DNA from: Isotricha intestinalis | Lineage: Eukaryota; Ciliophora; Litostomatea; Vestibuliferida; Isotrichidae | DNA: 17,875 nt | NCBI GenBank assembly: GCA_023807065.1 | Contig: JAJJLU010000818.1 | Coordinates: 1 to 17,875 of the forward strand | Direction of reading: 5' to 3' | Program-made: the position numbers and the translations under genes | In this document: positions 9,207 to 16,995 of the stretch, one piece after another | Layout of the letters: each line of letters begins with the position of its first letter | Position numbering within the stretch: the stretch's first letter is position 1 | The notes under the pieces: model-generated | The model's database searches: none | Told to the model about the DNA's origin: nothing | What the model saw: only the letters and a program-made list of their open reading frames with translations

Positions 9207-10205
9207 TTGTTAGTCAAAAAAATTAAAATTATTTAATAGTTAAAAAAGCAAAAATTAAAATAATAATTATTAAATATAAAAAAATAAAAATTATATTAAA
9301 CTAAATTAATAATTATTTTAAATTCAAAGATAGATTTGAGGAATAATACATATATTAAAGATATAAATTTAAATTGGCAATTGTAACATATTTGTATCAA
9401 AGGAATATAAAACTTTATCCTGCCAAACTTAATAAAAAGATTTATATTTTTATCATGAAGGATGTGATTTTAAAATTAGATTCTTCTTTGGAAATTCCAC
9501 AAGAAAGCAGAAAAATAATTAATTTTTATGATGTAAAAATGAAATTTATAGTAATTATAATACCCAAAAATTGAGGAAAAAATGTTCATATTTATCAATA
9601 AGAAACCATTAAAATGTAAAATTATTGTAAATGATTATAATATTTGAATAATTAATTATATATTAAATAAATGTGAATCTTTATCATCAAAATAATATTT
9701 CTATTTTTTCTAATTTTGACTAATTTCTTCCATTTTAAGTTTTTAAATGGATTTTACTTTTCTATTTTTTATTTGACATAAACATTGTTTAAGTTCACTT
9801 GATTTTTAAAATTAAATATTGAATAATGAATCTAATTTCTTAGAGTGTTTCTATTAGGCAAAAATTTAAATTTTGATTAATTAAAATTAAATTAATTAAA
9901 ATTGATAATCAGAATTCAATGATGATTTTAGTCATCAAATTATGCAATGTATGAATTATGTTATAATTAAAAATTATATATTTATCAAAACAAAGTATTA
10001 TAGAATATTAAATCTTTATTAGAAAATAATGAATTTTAATATTTATTTGTAAATGATAAATAATTTTTAGTTATATTTTAAAAATATTTATTTTGTTGAA
10101 AATTTAATTTTCAAAATAATAATGTTAATTTAAAATATATTGATATAAATTCTAAAACAAATTTTAAATTATTATTTATTTAAAAATAAAAATTAAATAA
10201 TTTTT
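9207..10205. other. Intergenic spacer between aminopeptidase and SEC24
   Basis: A 999-base gap. Its left-centre part holds a possible broken coding relic (listed separately). At 9876-9905 a 15-base unit, ATTAATTAAAATTAA, occurs twice in tandem with one mismatch. The rest is AT-rich with stops in all frames, and no RNA gene is recognisable. The SEC24 promoter must lie at the right edge, but no clear motif stands out. Confidence 0.5.
9321..9647 (+). pseudogene. Possible decayed coding remnant (three frame-shifted segments)
   Basis: Three neighbouring open segments in alternating frames have a more protein-like composition than the surrounding spacer: 9321-9383 (ends TAA), 9359-9573 (ends TGA) and 9561-9644 (ends TGA). 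The middle one includes YPAKLNKK and SSLEIPQESRK and has an internal ATG at 9455 that could encode 39 residues. The last contains FINKKPLKCK. Each segment overlaps the next where the frame changes, as expected of a gene broken by small indels. I do not recognise the family. It could instead be one short functional ORF, or chance. Confidence 0.3.
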
Positions 10206-12644
10206 ATGAAAAGGACAAATCCCTTTGACAATGAAAGCCCAAATAATAAAATAAATACAAAAAATATCAGTCCTCCATTTAATAAATCTAAATTACCATT
10301 TCCTCAATATGAGCAATCATATAATAATTCTCAATTATCTCATTATGAACAAGAATCAATAAAAAAAGAATCAAATAAACAGGAATATATACAAAAACAA
10401 AAATATAATTGTAATAAAGAATATATAAGGCCATCATTAAATATTTTACCAAATAGAGAATCATTAAGAAATAATATATCAATACCAATAGGATTAAATT
10501 TATCTCCAATGTCTAAAATTTTAGAAAATAATATTCCTATTATAAATTACGGTGAATTATCAATTCCAAGATGTGAAAAAAAAGAATGTAGAGCATATTT
10601 TAATCCTTTTGTAACTTTTGAAGATGATGGTAATATTTGGATTTGTAATTTTTGTAAAAATAAAAATAAAACTGATAAACATTTTTTTTATGATTTAGAT
10701 GATTACGGTGAAAGAAAAGATAAAAATGAAAAAACTGAATTATCCAATGGAACATATGAATTTATTACTAATAAACAATATTATAAAGATAATGCCTTTC
10801 CTTGTAAAGCTAATTATATTTTTGTAATTGATATTTGTCAAAATTCCATTAATTCAGGATTTTTAAATTCTATTTTAGAAAGTTTGAAATATGCAATTTC
10901 TAATGAAATTTTTTATAATTATAATATTTTTGATATTAAAATTGGTTTTATTACTTTTGATAATTCTGTCCAGTTTTATTCTATAAATAGTGAAAATAAT
11001 CAACCACAAATTTTATGTGTTAATGATGATGAGATTTTTCTTCCTACAATACCAGAAAATTTACTTTTTTCTATAAAAAATAATAAAGATAAAATTTTAG
11101 ATTTAATTGAATTAATTCAAAATTCATATACTTCAAATCCAATTTTAGATTCTAATGGAATTTTTAAAGCTTTAAATGCAGTTTTATTATTGGGAAAAGA
11201 AAAAGGAAGTGAAGTTTTATTATTTTCTGCTTCTAATATAATTTCAAGTTTAGATTTAATGAAAAGTTCAGAATTAAAATTTGAAAAAAAAGAAGATGAA
11301 TATTATCAAAGTTCAGAAAATAAACAAATAGGAAAATTAGGAATTCAATTAACAAATCAACAAATTTCAATTGATTTATTTGTTTCAGGAAACAAATATT
11401 TAAATTTATTAGCATTAAATCAAATTTGTGATTATTCAAATGGTAACATATTTTTCTACAAAAATTATAATGTTGATTTACATTATAAAGCATTATTTAA
11501 TCAAATTACAAAAACATTAAATAACGAAAGAGCTTTTGAAGCTGTTTTAAGAGTTAGATTTTCACATGGATATTATATAAAAGAATTTTTAACTCCAGTA
11601 TTATTATATAATAGAGATTTATTTGTTTTTCCCACTCATGATTCGGAACACAAATATCAAGTAATTATAGGAATGTTAAATGAAGATGAAATTGATAATA
11701 ATAATAAAAATTCGACAATAAACGATGATTTTGTTTATATTCAAAGTTCACTTTTATATAGTTATGGAGATGGAGGTAGAAGAATTAGAATTCATAATTT
11801 ATGTTTACCTGTTTCCAATAATATTAATGAGATTTTAAATTCAATTGATTCAGAAGCACAAATTTCTGTTTTTTTGAAAAGGACTATCGATAATATTTAT
11901 AGGAAACATAATTTAGGAAAAGCAATAAATGAAAATAAAGAAATATTCAAAAAATTATTTTCTATTATTGTCGATAATTCAATAAATAAAAGTGAAAAAA
12001 TTCTTTCAGAAAATTTAATTAATTTTCCTTTATATTTTCTTGGTTTATTAAAACATAGGATATTTTGTGTAAATGAAATTGAAAAGAATTATGATATTGA
12101 TTTATCTAATTATATAAGATTTAAATTATTAAGGTTAGGTGTTGAAGAGATTATTCCTTTTGTTTATCCTAATATTTATAATCTAAATAATTTACTAGAA
12201 GATGACACAATAGGGGTGTATAATGAAGATAATATTTTCAAATTACCTTTAATGATACAATGTTCTAATAATTTTTTAGAAAACAATTCACTTTATTTAA
12301 TAGATAATGGATTTATGTTGATATTATATTTTAAGCAAAATATAAATAAAGAAATTTTAAATTTATTGTTTGGAACTTATAATCTAAATGAATTAAATTA
12401 TTTAATCAATGAAAATACTGTTTTTTATGATGAAAACACTAAAAATAGTTTTAAAGAAAGAATTATAAATATTATTGAATATATTAGATATTATAAATCA
12501 TTCTTTCAAAATTTAATTTTTGTTTTTGAAGGTTCTTCTTCTGAAAATATAGTTAAAGAGTGTCTCATTGAAGATAATTTTTGTCAATGGTATAGATATG
12601 ATTATTTAACATTTTATAAAAAGTTATGGGATCCTTATCGATAA
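10206..12644 (+). CDS. SEC24: COPII coat cargo adaptor Sec24 (Sec24C/D-like)
   Basis: An 812-residue Sec24, the COPII inner-coat subunit that pairs with Sec23 and selects cargo leaving the endoplasmic reticulum. Order: short Asn/Ser/Gln-rich disordered N-terminus (1-75); the conserved lead-in SLNILPNRESL; zinc ribbon with Cys123, Cys128, Cys147 and Cys150; ELSNGTYEFITNKQYYKDN, which matches the linker of Sec24C/D-class proteins; vWA-like trunk starting ANYIFVIDI; beta-sandwich segment VLRVRFSHGYYIKEFL; RRIRIHNLCLPV leading to the helical domain; and a gelsolin-like domain near the C-terminus (NNSLYLIDNGFMLILYF). It is shorter than animal Sec24 mainly through its short N-terminal tail. The first zinc pair is C-x4-C, a spacing usual in Sec23, whereas Sec24 normally has C-x2-C. 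Identification rests on the whole chain and is firm. Confidence 0.93.
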   Translation: MKRTNPFDNESPNNKINTKNISPPFNKSKLPFPQYEQSYNNSQLSHYEQESIKKESNKQEYIQKQKYNCNKEYIRPSLNILPNRESLRNNISIPIGLNLSPMSKILENNIPIINYGELSIPRCEKKECRAYFNPFVTFEDDGNIWICNFCKNKNKTDKHFFYDLDDYGERKDKNEKTELSNGTYEFITNKQYYKDNAFPCKANYIFVIDICQNSINSGFLNSILESLKYAISNEIFYNYNIFDIKIGFITFDNSVQFYSINSENNQPQILCVNDDEIFLPTIPENLLFSIKNNKDKILDLIELIQNSYTSNPILDSNGIFKALNAVLLLGKEKGSEVLLFSASNIISSLDLMKSSELKFEKKEDEYYQSSENKQIGKLGIQLTNQQISIDLFVSGNKYLNLLALNQICDYSNGNIFFYKNYNVDLHYKALFNQITKTLNNERAFEAVLRVRFSHGYYIKEFLTPVLLYNRDLFVFPTHDSEHKYQVIIGMLNEDEIDNNNKNSTINDDFVYIQSSLLYSYGDGGRRIRIHNLCLPVSNNINEILNSIDSEAQISVFLKRTIDNIYRKHNLGKAINENKEIFKKLFSIIVDNSINKSEKILSENLINFPLYFLGLLKHRIFCVNEIEKNYDIDLSNYIRFKLLRLGVEEIIPFVYPNIYNLNNLLEDDTIGVYNEDNIFKLPLMIQCSNNFLENNSLYLIDNGFMLILYFKQNINKEILNLLFGTYNLNELNYLINENTVFYDENTKNSFKERIINIIEYIRYYKSFFQNLIFVFEGSSSENIVKECLIEDNFCQWYRYDYLTFYKKLWDPYR

Positions 12645-12730
12645 ATAAATTAAAAAATAAATAATAATATTTAATTCATTTAAAATAAATTCAAAATTAT
12701 TTTATTTTTGGAGTTAGTATTCATAAAATT

Positions 12731-12744
12731 TTTAAAAGTCTAAT
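12731..12744 (+). promoter_or_regulatory. TTTAAAAGTC-type element upstream of zinc-finger gene
   Basis: TTTAAAAGTCTAAT ends only seven bases before the ATG, inside the 107-bp gap after SEC24. It shares TAAAAGTCTAA and a following TATATA with the region upstream of VPS28. The tight gap means that little else can serve as the promoter of this gene. Confidence 0.35.
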
Positions 12745-12751
12745 TATATAA

Positions 12752-13336
12752 ATGTCTCAACATTTATCTGATAAAAAAGATGTAGATGATTATTTCAACA
12801 AAAAACTTTATATAGATTTAGGAAAATATAAAATAAATCAAGAAGATTCATTTGATGATTCAGATTTAAAATCAAGTTTTGATTTAACTTCAAATTTAAA
12901 TAATGGAAAATTTACTCTTCAAAATTGTTTATCAAAAGACTTATTAGAAACTTTAGATTGTTTTAGTCCAATAAATGAATTTAAAAAAGAAGAAATTAAA
13001 CCTGATAGTTTTAATTTAGATGAAACTAATGATAATTCAATTTTATTTCATTCTTCTAGAAAAAGTAATTCAATTGATGAAGATTTAATTCAAAATTCTT
13101 ATGCTCAAGATAAAATTATTAAAGATATTATCCCTTTAATTGATAATAATTATTCTTTTATTCCTAAAAATTTTAATTTGAAAAAAAATAAAGTTAAGAG
13201 AATTACTGAAGAAAGACCTGGAGATTGGATTTGCTTCTTTTGCCATAATCTTAATTTTTCTTTTCGAATTAAATGTAATAGATGTGGAATTTCTAAAGAA
13301 ATATCTGAAATTGAAAAGGTTAAAAATATAGGTTAG
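12752..13336 (+). CDS. Small protein with one C-terminal RanBP2-type zinc finger
   Basis: A 194-residue protein whose only recognised domain is a RanBP2/Nup358-type zinc finger at about 155-182: RPGDWICFFC, then NFSFR, then CNRC. The four zinc ligands are Cys161, Cys164, Cys175 and Cys178, and Trp159, Asn168, Phe169 and Arg172 sit at the usual family positions. Fingers of this RPGDW class, as in ZRANB2 and fungal Nrp1-like proteins, often bind single-stranded RNA; others bind ubiquitin. Residues 1-150 are Asp/Ser/Asn-rich and probably disordered. It starts 107 bases after the SEC24 stop on the same strand but likely has its own promoter. The gene ends in TAG; the next in-frame codons are T-rich and unlike protein. 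RNA binding is inferred. Confidence 0.8.
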   Translation: MSQHLSDKKDVDDYFNKKLYIDLGKYKINQEDSFDDSDLKSSFDLTSNLNNGKFTLQNCLSKDLLETLDCFSPINEFKKEEIKPDSFNLDETNDNSILFHSSRKSNSIDEDLIQNSYAQDKIIKDIIPLIDNNYSFIPKNFNLKKNKVKRITEERPGDWICFFCHNLNFSFRIKCNRCGISKEISEIEKVKNIG

Positions 13337-13884
13337 ATATTTTTTATTTTGGGGAAATATTATTTTTCATTTTTTTATTTGACTTTTTTATATATTTTTT
13401 TTAGTTTTAGAATAATTAATTATATAACAAACATATCTTTATAAATAAACATTAGAATTGTTTTTTAAATTTTATTGAAAATATTTTTTATAGAATAATA
13501 ATAATTTAAAACATAAAATTATTTATTTTTTTTATTTTCCTTAAAAAATAATACCAAAATTTTTCAAATTCTCTTTGACTAAATTTATTTTTTTGATAGT
13601 TTTTCTTTTTAAGGTGAAATTGATTGATAATTTTTTAAAATTCTACTATTTATTCAAATTAAAATTTAAAAATTACATTTTATTTTATTGAGTTTCTCTT
13701 ATATTACATTTTGTAAATTAATTTTCATTTCATTATATGTAATATTATTTTCAAAACAAAATTTCATCAAAATTATCTAAACATTTAAATTAAAATTTTT
13801 AAATAATATCATTATAAACTGAATCTTTCTTTTATTTTTTTTGAAACAAATATTGATTCATTTTTCAATTTATTTAAATAATTA
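13337..13884. other. T-rich intergenic spacer after zinc-finger gene
   Basis: These 548 bases are dominated by T runs in the left half, consistent with a 3' untranslated region, and by mixed A/T toward the next gene. No frame has coding character and no RNA gene is recognisable. TTCATTTTTC about 25 bases before the next ATG is the only initiator-like string, and it is weak. Confidence 0.5.
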
Positions 13885-15333
13885 ATGGAGGATTTTGAAA
13901 GAAAATTAAATGAAATGAAATTAAAAATAAAAAATATCCAAACAAATATAAACAATATTAAGTTTAATAATTCAAATCACAATGAGATTAACAAATTTTA
14001 TAAAAGACATAAAACTGCGCATTTACATAATCATGTAAGAAATATTAATTCCTTTGATGAAGTCAATAATAGAAGAAATCAAAACAATAATCCAAAAAAA
14101 AATGAGGACAATAATATGAAAAATAATTATTATAATAATATTAATGATTCTAATAGAAAAAATAATGGTTCAGTTTTTACACAATATAAAAAAAAAGAAG
14201 GAAAAGAAAAAAATAAAAATAATTTAACTTATAATTTCGAATATCAAATAAGTAATAATAAAAAAGATAATATTCCTTTTTCAAATTATGCCACTTATTA
14301 TAAATCAAATGCTAGTAATGTTAATGGGGGAAATTTATTTAAATTAGAAAAAAAACATTTTGTCCAAAATAATTTATTGAATGATAATATAAATAAAACC
14401 TATGATAATACAGGAAATAAAAATAATATTTTTGATTTTGAAAATAATAAAATTCAGGAAAATTTTCAATATGATAATTTACAAAAATATTATCATGAAT
14501 CAAAAAAATTAAAGAATAATATGTTTGATAATAATAAGACTATAAATGATTATAATTATGATGGAAATCATAATAATAATTTTCTAAATAATAATACTAA
14601 TAATGTAACTGGAAATTCTTTTAGAAAAAAATTTATTCCAAGAAAAAGAAATAAAACACCAAATCAGAATAATATAAATAATTTAAATACAAATCCAAAT
14701 TCAACGTTAAATAACACAGACTTAACAAATACTTATAATAAAACAGTAGCACAAAATAAGCCAAAAGCAATATCAAATAGATATTCATATGATCTAGAAA
14801 ATAATGAAGAAATAATTAATGAAATGATAGAAATTACAAATAATTATAATGAATTAATGAGAGTTAATAAAAATAATTTAATTGAACAGTATAAAATTAT
14901 TTTAAGAGAAATTAAATTAAAAAATGAATTTATAAATAAAATTTATGATTTATATAATAATGATGCAGGAAATATTTTAGATAAAAATAATGAAAGTTTA
15001 ATTACTTTATGGAATTGGATTAAAACTAATGTTAATAATAATAATTATATTCAAAATAAAATTTTCAATGATGAATCACTTGAAAAAACGTTATTAGGAG
15101 ATGAAAATGTTAAACAATTATACACAAGAAAAAATAAATGTTATACAGATGAATCATTTATTCAAAAAGATGAATATAAAAATTTATGTGAAGGAATAAT
15201 GAAAGATTATAATTTAAAAAATATAAAAGAATTAAGAACTTTTATTAAACATTTATTAAACAAACAAAATAAAAACGATAATTTTTTAGAAGGTATAAAA
15301 AAAATTTTATTAACAGGAAATCAATTTAAATAA
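13885..15333 (+). CDS. Asn-rich protein with coiled-coil N-terminus, function unknown
   Basis: A 482-residue protein that I do not recognise. Residues 1-27 form a likely coiled coil (MEDFERKLNEMKLKIKNIQ). Residues 28-300 are dominated by Asn, Lys, Tyr and Asp and look disordered; Asn codons are AAT or AAC, so AT pressure may explain part of this. From about residue 303 to the end the composition becomes balanced, with Leu, Ile and Glu at helical spacing and two Trp residues in TLWNWIK, suggesting a folded alpha-helical C-terminal domain. There is no signal peptide or membrane segment. The frame is open throughout, with a TAA stop, and the gene converges on VPS28 with 88 bases between stops. 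The helical C-terminus is the part to use in a remote homology search. Confidence 0.75.
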   Translation: MEDFERKLNEMKLKIKNIQTNINNIKFNNSNHNEINKFYKRHKTAHLHNHVRNINSFDEVNNRRNQNNNPKKNEDNNMKNNYYNNINDSNRKNNGSVFTQYKKKEGKEKNKNNLTYNFEYQISNNKKDNIPFSNYATYYKSNASNVNGGNLFKLEKKHFVQNNLLNDNINKTYDNTGNKNNIFDFENNKIQENFQYDNLQKYYHESKKLKNNMFDNNKTINDYNYDGNHNNNFLNNNTNNVTGNSFRKKFIPRKRNKTPNQNNINNLNTNPNSTLNNTDLTNTYNKTVAQNKPKAISNRYSYDLENNEEIINEMIEITNNYNELMRVNKNNLIEQYKIILREIKLKNEFINKIYDLYNNDAGNILDKNNESLITLWNWIKTNVNNNNYIQNKIFNDESLEKTLLGDENVKQLYTRKNKCYTDESFIQKDEYKNLCEGIMKDYNLKNIKELRTFIKHLLNKQNKNDNFLEGIKKILLTGNQFK

Positions 15334-15421
15334 ATTTTAATTCTTATATATAAATGTTTAAAAAATAATTATAATTTAAATTTTTTAAAGAAAAAAATTT
15401 AAAATAAATCTTTTAATTTTT

Positions 15422-16045
15422 TTATTTATTTCTTTCACTAAGCATTTTATTAAAAGTTTGAAAAGCTATTTTAACATCAGATTCAATTTGTTTTTGTTCC
15501 TCATCTTCAATTTTATCAGCAGCTTTTCTATTTCTTAAAACCATATTAAAATCAATTAATTTTTTAATATCAGGATTTTCAAGATTAATTAAATTTCTAA
15601 CTTTTTGAAGTAAAGTACTTAATTCATTAAACAAAGAATTAATTTCACTAACAATCATATTATTTTCATTAGATTGAGCAATAAAAAAAATATTAGATAT
15701 ATCATTAAAAACTTGAATAATATTTGCAACAGCAGCAAAGTCATCTTGATTTTTATTAACAATTGGATCACCAGTTTTAATTCTTTTTATTGCAAATCTA
15801 CAATCAGATAAACCATATTTTGAAGCAAATTCTTCTATACCTGGAAATTTCTCATATGCTTCTATTGCACTTTTATATTGATCTAATATTGTATTTGTTT
15901 GATCTACATATGTTTTTTGATCAATATGAGAAAAATTATATGCCCATTCTATAAATTCCAATGTTCTTACTAATGAATATATATTTGCTGGATGCTCTAT
16001 TTGTGATTCTTCTTCATATGTTAATTCACATTCTCCTTCAAACAT
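15422..16045 (-). CDS. VPS28: ESCRT-I subunit Vps28
   Basis: A 207-residue Vps28, close to the usual length (human 221). ESCRT-I sorts ubiquitinated membrane proteins into multivesicular bodies; Vps28 links Tsg101/Vps23 in the core to ESCRT-II. The N-terminal core domain (about 15-105) shows ANIYSLVRTLEFIEWAY, QYKSAIEAYEKFPGIEEFASKYGL and CRFAIKRIKTGDP, which match the family's IE-F...Y-LDC-A--RI--G-P pattern. The C-terminal four-helix domain (about 110-205) follows, with LSTLLQKVRNL, NMVLRNRKAADKIEDEE and an AFQTFNKML ending. It is soluble, with no targeting signal. It is divergent from the basic orphan gene to its right (224-bp shared upstream region). Isoleucine codons switch sharply from ATA (7 of 8 up to residue 85) to ATT (13 of 15 from residue 88). 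Confidence 0.93.
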   Translation of the reverse strand: MFEGECELTYEEESQIEHPANIYSLVRTLEFIEWAYNFSHIDQKTYVDQTNTILDQYKSAIEAYEKFPGIEEFASKYGLSDCRFAIKRIKTGDPIVNKNQDDFAAVANIIQVFNDISNIFFIAQSNENNMIVSEINSLFNELSTLLQKVRNLINLENPDIKKLIDFNMVLRNRKAADKIEDEEQKQIESDVKIAFQTFNKMLSERNK

Positions 16046-16269
16046 TTTTTTATATATATTTTAGACTTTTATATTTTTTTATATGATTTTTTGTTTTTAT
16101 TTATTTTATATTTATTTTTTTTTTTGCTTGGTTTTTTAATCGAATTTTTATGAGGAAGGAATATTTTCTTTTTAAAGATTATTTATAATATTTTATTTTT
16201 TTATTTAATTTTTAAGATGATTAGTATAGTTTCTTTTTGATTAAGTTTAAATAAATAATAAAAATATTA
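16046..16269. promoter_or_regulatory. Bidirectional upstream region of VPS28 and the basic orphan gene
   Basis: The 224 bases between two divergent ATGs must serve as promoter for both. Next to VPS28, on its coding strand, lies TATAAAAGTCTA (16062-16073), the element shared with two other genes, followed by TATATATA up to the start codon. Beside the right-hand gene, TTAAGTTTAAATAA is a weaker, partly similar string. The centre is T-rich. Confidence 0.45.
16062..16073 (-). promoter_or_regulatory. TAAAAGTC-type element upstream of VPS28
   Basis: On the coding strand this reads TATAAAAGTCTA and starts 28 bases upstream of the VPS28 ATG. TAAAAGTCTAA is identical to the string before the zinc-finger gene, and TAAAAGTC also precedes the aminopeptidase gene. 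Confidence 0.35.
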
Positions 16270-16995
16270 ATGGATGATAAATCAAACAATAACCAAAATT
16301 TTTTATTATCTTCAATTTCAAATTTAATAAAAGAAAAAATTAAGAATGTGAAAAAGAAAATCATTTTAAATGAGATAAAACCTTTTATACCAAATTTTCA
16401 ATATGATAACAAAAATGAATTAAATTTATCTGATAATTTTTTCAAAAAAAAATTAACTAATACTTTAATAAAACAAAGTTTATTTCATAAAAAAAGAAAA
16501 ATCAATAATTTAAGGATTAAAATACGTGAATCTCCAAGTCTTAAATTAATCAATCCAAATAAATTAATTTTAAAAGCAAAACTATTAAGTCTAAAAAATG
16601 AAGAACCTGAAAAAAAAGGGGAAAAAATTTTAAAAATAAATAAATATAGTCATTCAGTGAGTCAAATTACAAAAAATACAAATGATATTTTTCATATAAA
16701 AAGAAAAGAATTTTCATTTTTAAAATATGAAAATCCATTTATATTCTGTCCTAAATTAAATTTAAATAAAAATAAATCATTTATGGAAAAATGTACTAGT
16801 TTACCTTTAATTAGAAATAATTCACAAGAAATAATACCTTTAAAAAAGAAACCAATTTCAATAAAACATCATTTTTTAATAAAAAGTAAATTATATCAAC
16901 ATATTAAAGAAAAAATTTCAGAAAACTCATTTACTAATTCAATGACTACACAATCTAGGAAATTTTTAAAAAATTTTTCTCAATTTAGTGATTGA
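16270..16995 (+). CDS. Small, very basic protein of unknown function
   Basis: A 241-residue Lys/Asn/Ser-rich protein with a high net positive charge. I recognise no domain, signal peptide or membrane segment. Lys clusters occur throughout (KEKIKNVKKKI near the start, HKKRK around residue 75), with short hydrophobic-proline pieces between them such as LNEIKPFIPNF. This composition is seen in nucleic-acid-binding, cytoskeletal or basal-body proteins, but no function can be assigned. The long open frame in very AT-rich DNA, the start right after the bidirectional region, and the TGA stop backed by an in-frame TAA two codons later support a real gene. It is the gene nearest the right telomere, so a lineage-specific gene would not be surprising. 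Confidence 0.65.
   Translation: MDDKSNNNQNFLLSSISNLIKEKIKNVKKKIILNEIKPFIPNFQYDNKNELNLSDNFFKKKLTNTLIKQSLFHKKRKINNLRIKIRESPSLKLINPNKLILKAKLLSLKNEEPEKKGEKILKINKYSHSVSQITKNTNDIFHIKRKEFSFLKYENPFIFCPKLNLNKNKSFMEKCTSLPLIRNNSQEIIPLKKKPISIKHHFLIKSKLYQHIKEKISENSFTNSMTTQSRKFLKNFSQFSD

Noticed and set aside
13334..13396. Readthrough of the TAG after the zinc-finger gene as a reassigned codon
   Set aside because: The following in-frame codons are T-rich and unlike protein, and the zinc finger is already complete 16 residues earlier.
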